From NCBI GenBank assembly GCA_017631745.1, contig JAGBSR010000021.1, positions 1 through 18,217 of the forward strand: DNA of 18,217 nt. Direction: 5' to 3'. How positions within the stretch are numbered: position 1 is the first letter of the stretch; each line of letters begins with the position of its first letter. Source of the DNA: Clostridia bacterium. Its GTDB lineage: Bacteria > Bacillota > Clostridia > Oscillospirales > Acutalibacteraceae. Positions 14,029-18,217 of the stretch are shown here, piece after piece. The translations under genes and the position numbers were made by a program. The notes below the pieces were generated by a model that had not been told where the DNA came from, did no database searches, and was given only the letters and a program-made list of their open reading frames with translations.

Positions 14029-14928
14029 TTAGTATGTAATTGTATAGTCCTTTTCAAAACAAAGTCCCAATTTAGCATTATGTGTGCCGGCAAACTTAAC
14101 TGTCACATCCATAATAAGAGGTGAGGAGTAGTTCGCCCAGGTTGTGTGACCTGTTGCCTTGTCAATTTTGCATTTTACAACACAATCGAAATATTCTGTG
14201 GAGAATGTCTGAAGCATATCAGGAGCATTTTCTTTGATTTCAGCTGGAGTTATTGTATCAAAAGCTTTTGCAACACCGAGACCTGCTTCAGGGTCTTTTG
14301 TAGGATTAAGTTTGATCATAACTTCATATTCAGTACCATTGTCTGTACAGGTAGCTTCTGCAACTTCAGCTTCTGTAAGCTGGCTTACCCATGTTTCGCC
14401 GGGCACCTGATAGTTGGCGACAATATCTTCTTTTGTTGCATATTCCACAGGTTCAAGATCGTTTTTGAATACTGATGACATAAGTCCGCTTGCAACACTT
14501 TCAAGAATTGCAGGCATTTCAAGATATTCTTCAAGGTGTGTTCTGTATTCGTAATTCTTCACTACCTTTGTTGCATCAGTTTTGACCTTGTTTGCACTTT
14601 CGTTGAAAAGAGCAATGATTTCGGCCTTTGTCATTTCACCTGAGGGTGCATCAGCTACGGGAGCGCTTGTGGGCTCGGTTGTGTCAGCTGAATCTGTTGG
14701 CGCCTGAGTGGTAGGCTGTGTTGTGGGTGCTGTGGTGGGCTGAGTTGTGGGCTCAGTTGTTGCATCAGCAATAACTTCTTCAGCCTGAGTATCTTCTGTA
14801 ACATCGCTGTCAGGTCTGCCGCCTAAAGCGCCGAGGAAATTACCTGAGAAGAAAAGCACAAGGATTACGAGTGCAATAACTATACCTTGAGTTAAAGGTG
14901 ACGGGTTTTTGATTTCATTATTTTCCAT
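14029..14928 (-). CDS. Membrane-anchored protein with Thr/Pro-rich linker, unknown function
   Basis: This 299-residue protein is probably exposed outside the cell. A short charged N-terminus (MENNEIKNPSPLTQ) is followed by one membrane segment (about 15-36) without a lipobox or clear signal-peptidase site. A low-complexity Thr/Pro/Ala linker (about 47-90) consists of TTEP, TTQP and TTAP units. The C-terminal domain of about 200 residues starts at AEIIALFNESANKVK and ends in beta-rich sequence. I do not recognise the domain. I chose ATG 14928 because AAGGAG lies nine bases upstream and the reading frame further up overlaps the promoter. It is monocistronic, with its own promoter and terminator. 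Confidence 0.85.
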   Translation of the reverse strand: MENNEIKNPSPLTQGIVIALVILVLFFSGNFLGALGGRPDSDVTEDTQAEEVIADATTEPTTQPTTAPTTQPTTQAPTDSADTTEPTSAPVADAPSGEMTKAEIIALFNESANKVKTDATKVVKNYEYRTHLEEYLEMPAILESVASGLMSSVFKNDLEPVEYATKEDIVANYQVPGETWVSQLTEAEVAEATCTDNGTEYEVMIKLNPTKDPEAGLGVAKAFDTITPAEIKENAPDMLQTFSTEYFDCVVKCKIDKATGHTTWANYSSPLIMDVTVKFAGTHNAKLGLCFEKDYTITY

Positions 14929-14968
14929 TTTACTACTCTCCTTAATATTTTTGAGCATTGATATTTGC

Positions 14969-14997
14969 ATTATACAGCATACGGCAAAAAAATACAA
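14969..14997 (-). promoter_or_regulatory. Promoter of the Thr/Pro-linker protein gene
   Basis: On the minus strand, -35 TTGTAT (14992-14997) and -10 TATAAT (14969-14974) are separated by 17 bp, about 40 bp upstream of the ATG. Confidence 0.7.
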
Positions 14998-15017
14998 GAC
15001 AAAAAATTAAATTACTT

Positions 15018-15050
15018 TATAATAAAAAAGACAGCCCGAAGACTGTCTTT
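15018..15050 (-). terminator. Intrinsic terminator of the LURP-one-related gene
   Basis: On the minus strand, AAAGACAGTC and GGCTGTCTTT pair around a TTCG tetraloop, followed by TTTATTAT. The T-G wobble pairs only on this strand, which supports the direction. Confidence 0.85.
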
Positions 15051-15056
15051 TAAATA

Positions 15057-15560
15057 TCAGTTTCCGCCCGAAGATACACTCACACTTACTCCGCCTTTAG
15101 GCTCGGTTGCACAGTCAATGGCAAGCACAGTTGCAAGGGCTACAATTTCATCGGCGTAAGGTGCAATATCGAGCTCATAGCAGTCACCCCAGGTCATCCA
15201 CTCTTTGTGGATAACAACAACGGGTCTGCCGTTTTCGGTTACCTCATAGTCGTGAGCCATAAAGTTACCCGTTACCTGCCAGTTAAGTCCCGCTACCTCA
15301 TACTTAGGTGAAAAAAAGCTGAACTGCTTAACGATTTCTGCTATCTGATTTCCACCCACAAAAACGAAATATCTGGGCAAAAAGCTAAATACTTTCTGCT
15401 GGATGAAGGCAACTTCATTCCCTGCCATATCATAGACATGAAGTTTCTTTCCGAAAGAAAAGAACTCACCCTCAACATAGTATTTATCCTGTCCATATTC
15501 GTCTTTTACTGCAAATTTATCTTTCCAGGAAAAGACTTTCTGTCTTATGTAAAGTTTCAT
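15057..15560 (-). CDS. LURP-one-related (LOR/YxjI) family protein
   Basis: This 167-residue soluble protein begins MKLYIRQKVFSWKDKFAVKD and has the repeating beta-strand pattern of the LURP-one-related/Tubby-like fold. Typical segments are KYYVEGEFFSFGKKLHVYDMAGNEVAFIQQKVFSFLPRYFVF, then WQVTGNFMAHDYEVTENGRPVVVIHKEW and YELDIAPYADEIVALATVLAID. The biochemical role of bacterial members is largely unknown; membrane or lipid association has been suggested for the fold. I start at ATG 15560 because AAAGGAG lies ten bases upstream and a consensus promoter follows at the right distance. An open frame further upstream is only the repeat element read through. It is monocistronic. Confidence 0.88.
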   Translation of the reverse strand: MKLYIRQKVFSWKDKFAVKDEYGQDKYYVEGEFFSFGKKLHVYDMAGNEVAFIQQKVFSFLPRYFVFVGGNQIAEIVKQFSFFSPKYEVAGLNWQVTGNFMAHDYEVTENGRPVVVIHKEWMTWGDCYELDIAPYADEIVALATVLAIDCATEPKGGVSVSVSSGGN

Positions 15561-15582
15561 ATTTTTCACACTCCTTTGTTTA

Positions 15583-15611
15583 ATCATATAATATGATTGA
15601 AGGATTGTCAA
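15583..15611 (-). promoter_or_regulatory. Promoter of the LURP-one-related gene
   Basis: On the minus strand, a consensus -35 TTGACA (15606-15611) and -10 TATGAT (15583-15588) are separated by 17 bp. The -35 box begins where the T-rich tail of the prfB terminator ends. Confidence 0.8.
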
Positions 15612-15648
15612 TAAAAATAAAAAGGCGACCTCAGTTAAAGGTCGCCTT
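15611..15648 (-). terminator. Intrinsic terminator of prfB, displaced by a repeat
   Basis: On the minus strand, AAGGCGACCT pairs with AGGTCGCCTT around a 7-nt loop, followed by TTTATTTTTAT. It lies about 180 bp after the prfB stop, with the repeat element at 15653-15830 in between. Confidence 0.8.
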
Positions 15649-15652
15649 AACT

Positions 15653-15830
15653 TATTACTTTTGCAGGACTCCGTCCCTTCCTCTTGCGGTTCCCAAAATT
15701 CATTGCGGCTTGGAGCGCCTATGAATTTTGACCGCTGCGCCATCGTCACCTTGCTCAATCCGCCACTGGCGGCACTTCAGCGACGATGCCCTGCAAACTT
15801 TTGAAAAAGTTTGACAAAACTTTACTTATT
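15653..15830 (-). repeat. Two-hairpin 3'-end repeat, copy 3 (after prfB), with internal insertion
   Basis: On the minus strand it starts AATAAGTAAAGTTTTGTC, with its first bases overlapping the prfB stop codon. It continues with the AAACTTTTTCAAAAGTTT hairpin and ends TCCTGCAAAAGTAATAA next to the prfB terminator. The outer arms of the second hairpin (GCAGG and CCTGC) are kept, but about 115 bp (roughly 15673-15788) sits in its loop. Orientation matches the upstream gene, as in copies 1 and 2. Confidence 0.8.
15673..15788. repeat. Nested-hairpin module inserted in repeat copy 3
   Basis: Two structured parts are visible. CAAAATTCAT (15694-15703) pairs with ATGAATTTTG (15721-15730), a perfect 10-bp stem. 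CATCGTC (15741-15747) pairs with GACGATG (15782-15788) and encloses an inner stem CCGCCA/TGGCGG (15760-15772). Reading through it on the minus strand gives the peptide NEFWEPQEEG, which I regard as spurious translation of the repeat. Confidence 0.6.
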
Positions 15831-16947
15831 CCGCATTTAATGCGTCAAGTGACTGCTTTTTGAGATAAGCATTGAGGAAACCGTCAATGTCACCGTCCAT
15901 AACAGCATTGATGTTACCCATTTCATAGCCCGTTCTGTGGTCCTTAGCAAGAGTATAAGGCATAAATACATATGAACGGATCTGGCTGCCCCAGCCGATT
16001 TCTTTTTGCTCGCCCTTGATATCTTCAATCTTGTCGAGATGCTCTCTCTCTTTGATTTCGATAAGCTTTGACTTGAGCATCTTCATACAAACTTCTCTGT
16101 TCTGATGCTGGCTTCTTTCAACCTGGCAGGATACAACAATACCTGTGGGCTCGTGGATAAGACGAACTGCTGATGAGGTCTTGTTAACCTTCTGTCCGCC
16201 TGCACCTGATGCACGGTAAACTTCCATCTTGATATCTTCTTCTCTGATTTCAACTTCAACAGTGTCGTCGATTTCAGGCATAACTTCAAGAGAAGCAAAT
16301 GATGTATGACGGCGTCCTGATGAGTCAAAAGGTGAAACACGAACAAGACGGTGAACACCCATTTCACTCTTGAGATAACCGTAAGCATTTTCGCCCTCGA
16401 TAACAACCACAGCACTCTTAAGACCTGCTTCGTCGCCGTCAAGGAAGTCAACGGTTGTAAACTTAAAGCCGTGCTTTGTTGCCCACTGACCGTACATTCT
16501 GAAAAGCATCTGACACCAGTCCTGAGCCTCAGTACCACCGGCGCCTGCATGGAAAGTAAGAATTGCATTATTGTTATCGTATTCGCCTGAGAGAAGAGTT
16601 GCAAGTATCTGCTTATCGAGCTCTTTTTCAACTGCTTCAACGCTGTTCTGACATTCTTCAAGAAGGTCGAGGTCGCCCTCTTCATCTGAAAGCTCAATCA
16701 TAACGAGAGCATCTTCAAATGCACTCTTGAGGTCTTCATAAGCTTTGATTTTATTTTTAAGAGCTGCAATTCTCTGAAGCACTTTCTGTGAATTTTTAAG
16801 GTCGCCCCAGAAGTCTTCAGCGGCTGTCTGTTCTTCGAGAGTAGCGATTTCCTTTGCCATTTCTTCAAGGCCGAGAGCAGCAGCCAGCTCGTCCATAGGC
16901 TTTTCGCTTTCGAGTAATCTTAATCTTAATTCTTCAAACTGAACCAT
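15826..16947 (-). CDS. prfB: Peptide chain release factor 2
   Basis: This is RF2, which releases the finished peptide at UGA and UAA codons. It is full length at 373 residues. The stop-recognition tripeptide SPF is at 205-207 and the catalytic GGQ at 250-252, the same positions as in the Escherichia coli protein. SGEYDNNNAILTFHAGAGGTEAQDW is the usual central block. The reading frame is continuous from ATG 16947, so the programmed +1 frameshift that autoregulates RF2 in many bacteria (an in-frame TGA near codon 25) is absent. A modest AAAGGAT site precedes the ATG. It is monocistronic. Its stop codon lies in the border of a repeat element. Confidence 0.96.
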   Translation of the reverse strand: MVQFEELRLRLLESEKPMDELAAALGLEEMAKEIATLEEQTAAEDFWGDLKNSQKVLQRIAALKNKIKAYEDLKSAFEDALVMIELSDEEGDLDLLEECQNSVEAVEKELDKQILATLLSGEYDNNNAILTFHAGAGGTEAQDWCQMLFRMYGQWATKHGFKFTTVDFLDGDEAGLKSAVVVIEGENAYGYLKSEMGVHRLVRVSPFDSSGRRHTSFASLEVMPEIDDTVEVEIREEDIKMEVYRASGAGGQKVNKTSSAVRLIHEPTGIVVSCQVERSQHQNREVCMKMLKSKLIEIKEREHLDKIEDIKGEQKEIGWGSQIRSYVFMPYTLAKDHRTGYEMGNINAVMDGDIDGFLNAYLKKQSLDALNAE

Positions 16948-17011
16948 ATTAAACTATCCTTTCAACAATTTCTTTATCAATAAATATAACATTACAAAAT
17001 TATCCTTATAC

Positions 17012-17039
17012 ATTATACACATTTTTATGGAAAGGACAA
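17012..17039 (-). promoter_or_regulatory. Promoter of prfB
   Basis: On the minus strand, -35 TTGTCC (17034-17039) and a consensus -10 TATAAT (17012-17017) are separated by 16 bp, about 65 bp upstream of the prfB ATG. Confidence 0.65.
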
Positions 17040-17112
17040 TATGTTTAGGAAAATATTTTTTATTATAGGGTGTTTTTCTTTTCTCACACGGGAAAGGTGG
17101 CGGCAAAGGTGG

Positions 17113-17194
17113 GCGTCGGCTCCATAAAATCGCTTTGCGATTTACGGCTACAGCAGTAGCCGATCCGAACAAAGTTCGGATATGGAGCCGCCGC
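17113..17194. repeat. Cloverleaf (four-way junction) repeat, complete copy C
   Basis: The outer stem pairs CGGCTCCATA (17117-17126) with TATGGAGCCG (17181-17190), and three more pairs extend it beyond one mismatch. Inside are AAATCGC/GCGATTT with a TTT loop (17127-17143), CGGCTAC/GTAGCCG (17145-17162) and ATCCGAAC/GTTCGGAT with an AAA loop (17163-17181). It lies between the divergent prfB and thiamine units. Its arm order matches copy B. Confidence 0.9.
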
Positions 17195-17216
17195 TCCTGC
17201 ACTACAACAAAACCAC

Positions 17217-17245
17217 TTGACAAAATAAATCTGCAGTGCTACAAT
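17217..17245 (+). promoter_or_regulatory. Promoter of the thiamine uptake operon
   Basis: A consensus -35 TTGACA (17217-17222) and -10 TACAAT (17240-17245) are separated by 17 bp. Transcription would start just before the TPP riboswitch. Confidence 0.85.
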
Positions 17246-17263
17246 AATCTCGACATATGAATA

Positions 17264-17340
17264 TTACTGGGGGTGCTGATTTTATCGGCTGAGATTATAC
17301 CCATAACCTGATTCGGATAATACCGACGTAGGCTAAGTAA
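17264..17340 (+). ncRNA. TPP riboswitch (THI element)
   Basis: The conserved core is clear: GGGGGTGCT, then GGCTGAGATTATACCC, then AACCTGATTCGGATAATACCG and ACGTAGGCTAAGTAA. TTACT (17264-17268) and AGTAA (17336-17340) close the P1 stem. This aptamer binds thiamine pyrophosphate. With the terminator immediately after it, TPP binding should end transcription and shut off the genes downstream. Confidence 0.95.
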
Positions 17341-17357
17341 CATGCTCTTGAATTTTG

Positions 17358-17390
17358 TACCACCCTTATTTTTAGGGTGGTATTTTTTCT
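17358..17390 (+). terminator. Expression-platform terminator of the TPP riboswitch
   Basis: TACCACCCT pairs with AGGGTGGTA around TATTTTT, followed by six T. It lies 17 bp after the aptamer and well upstream of the first start codon, as expected for transcriptional attenuation. I did not identify the competing antiterminator with confidence. Confidence 0.88.
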
Positions 17391-17467
17391 TTCCTCTGCC
17401 GGCGAGGAGGAGCCAATCACCAACAGCAATTTCCTATGTTAATAAAAACTAAAGGAGATGTTTTATT

Positions 17468-17767
17468 ATGACATCAAGTATTGCAATCCAGGTTTTACCT
17501 AAAGTGGACTCAGAGGATGAGCTCATCCGTATTGTTGACGAGGTTATCGCTTATATAGCCTCAACAGGACTTAACTATTATGTGGGCCCCTTTGAAACAA
17601 CTATCGAGGGCGAAAGCTATGATGAGCTTATGGAAATCGCCGCCAACTGTCAGAAGGTGGCTATCAAAGCAGGCTGTGAAAGCGTTTCAGCTTATATCAA
17701 AGTTGTTTATACTCCCGAAGGTGAGGTTTTAACTATTGACAAAAAAGTATCAAAGCATCACAAGTAA
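17468..17767 (+). CDS. Thiamine-binding protein (MTH1187/YkoF-type)
   Basis: This 99-residue protein has the compact ferredoxin-like pattern of the thiamine-binding/DUF77 family: SIAIQVLPKVDSEDELIRIVDEVIAYIASTGLNYYVGPFETTIEGESYDELMEIA. Members such as YkoF bind thiamine or its hydroxymethylpyrimidine part and are found next to thiamine transporters. The gene has AAAGGAGA before its ATG. It is under the TPP riboswitch and overlaps the next gene by 32 bases. It probably serves as a cytoplasmic binding or sensing partner for the transporter; its exact ligand cannot be read from sequence. Confidence 0.9.
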   Translation: MTSSIAIQVLPKVDSEDELIRIVDEVIAYIASTGLNYYVGPFETTIEGESYDELMEIAANCQKVAIKAGCESVSAYIKVVYTPEGEVLTIDKKVSKHHK

Positions 17768-18217
17768 GCTTGCTCCCGCAGTGTCTCTGTTGGTGCTGGG
17801 CTGTCTGTGGCTCTTTGTCAGCGAGGGTGAAATTGTGCCCTCATATATGTTGCCGTCACCTATTGATGTGGTAAGGGCATTTGTGTCTGACTTTTCGGTG
17901 CTGATGAGCCATATGGCTGTCACCCTGCAGGAGGCGATCTACGGTCTTTTAATCGGCACTGCTCTGGGCTTTATCATCTCCGTGCTTATGGACAGATTTG
18001 ACTTTCTTTATAAGGCCCTGTACCCCATACTCGTCATCACTCAGACTATACCCACTATTGCCATTGCACCCTTGCTTGTGTTGTGGATGGGCTTTTCTAT
18101 GGCGCCGAAAATTACCCTTGTGGTGCTGACCACCTTTTTCCCAATAACCATATCCCTTCTTGACGGCTTTAAGAGTGCCGACCCCGACAGCATAAACCTT
18201 ATCAGAAGTATGGGCGG
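17736..18217 (+). CDS. ABC transporter permease for thiamine or precursor, partial
   Basis: The first 160 residues of a BPD-type permease are present; the gene runs off the window. I start it at TTG 17736 (MTKKYQSITSKLAPAVSLLV), which has GGTGAGG nine to ten bases upstream and lies inside the previous gene. A later GTG (17781) is less likely. An N-terminal membrane segment is followed by the family's VPSYMLPSPIDVVRAF motif, HMAVTLQEAIYGLLIGTALGFIISVLMDR, and QTIPTIAIAPLLVLWMGFSMAPKITLVVLTTFFPI. The sequence ends inside the EAA loop (DGFKSADPDSINLIRSMG) that contacts the ATPase. It is similar to SsuC/ThiX permeases; the riboswitch points to thiamine or its pyrimidine precursor. Confidence 0.9.
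   Translation, partial: MTKKYQSITSKLAPAVSLLVLGCLWLFVSEGEIVPSYMLPSPIDVVRAFVSDFSVLMSHMAVTLQEAIYGLLIGTALGFIISVLMDRFDFLYKALYPILVITQTIPTIAIAPLLVLWMGFSMAPKITLVVLTTFFPITISLLDGFKSADPDSINLIRSMG

Noticed and set aside
13752..14093. Minus-strand open frames across cloverleaf copy B
   Set aside because: They run through the repeat, two terminators and the end of a well-supported gene; the coding is an artefact of the GC-rich palindrome.
15561..15758. N-terminal extension of the LURP-one-related protein
   Set aside because: The extra frame reads through a repeat element, a terminator and a consensus promoter, while ATG 15560 has a good ribosome binding site and a family-like N-terminus.
16954..17223. 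Minus-strand open frame of 89 codons upstream of prfB
   Set aside because: It translates the cloverleaf repeat and overlaps the prfB promoter, with low-complexity sequence and no family resemblance.
1..18217. CRISPR arrays, phage genes or toxin-antitoxin pairs
   Set aside because: No regularly spaced short repeats with unique spacers, no Cas, phage structural or integrase-like proteins, and no convincing small toxin/antitoxin pair were seen.

Overview
The window looks like a chromosomal segment of a Gram-positive Clostridia member, most likely in the Ruminococcaceae/Oscillospiraceae. I infer this from the rpmH-rnpA-yidD-yidC-jag cluster, the paired glgC/glgD starch-type genes, strong AGGAGG ribosome binding sites, frequent TTG start codons, clean sigma-A-like promoters and U-rich intrinsic terminators. 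No species can be named from sequence alone.

Layout. 1-3290 (+): a promoter and leader, then rpmH, rnpA, yidD, yidC and khpB(jag), ending at a terminator. 3291-3706: a gene-free patch of dispersed repeats between convergent units. 3707-9622 (-): a four-gene glycogen operon, transcribed glgB-glgC-glgD-glgA from a promoter near 9720. 9960-11938 (-): two overlapping genes for an acidic, zinc-ribbon, single-pass membrane protein and a multi-pass membrane protein, both of unknown function. 12237-13831 (+): a two-gene ABC-2 polysaccharide/teichoic-acid exporter. 14029-14928 (-): a membrane-anchored protein with a Thr/Pro linker. 15057-15560 (-): a LURP-one-related protein. 15826-16947 (-): prfB. 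17217-18217 (+): a promoter, TPP riboswitch and terminator ahead of a thiamine-binding protein and the start of an ABC permease.

How the genes work together. The first cluster joins ribosome and RNase P parts to the YidC membrane insertase and an RNA-binding protein. The glg operon makes ADP-glucose (GlgC with its catalytically degenerate partner GlgD), polymerises it (GlgA) and branches it (GlgB). The right-edge locus is a thiamine or thiamine-precursor uptake unit controlled by thiamine pyrophosphate.

Most notable are two families of structured intergenic repeats. The first is a four-way-junction 'cloverleaf' of about 75-90 bp: a 10-bp outer stem enclosing three hairpins. It occurs in three complete copies (12056-12143, 13891-13967, 17113-17194) and one copy cut by the left edge (1-55). 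All are at boundaries between transcription units, and sequence differs between copies while pairing is kept. The second is a two-hairpin element (3302-3378, 3631-3706, 15653-15830) lying just 3' of khpB, glgA and prfB, always in the same orientation relative to the upstream gene. In two cases it separates the stop codon from the gene's own terminator. Two genes also carry odd stop codons: rnpA has an in-frame TAA before its conserved C-terminal segment, and the exporter ATPase has TAG exactly where its start codon should be.
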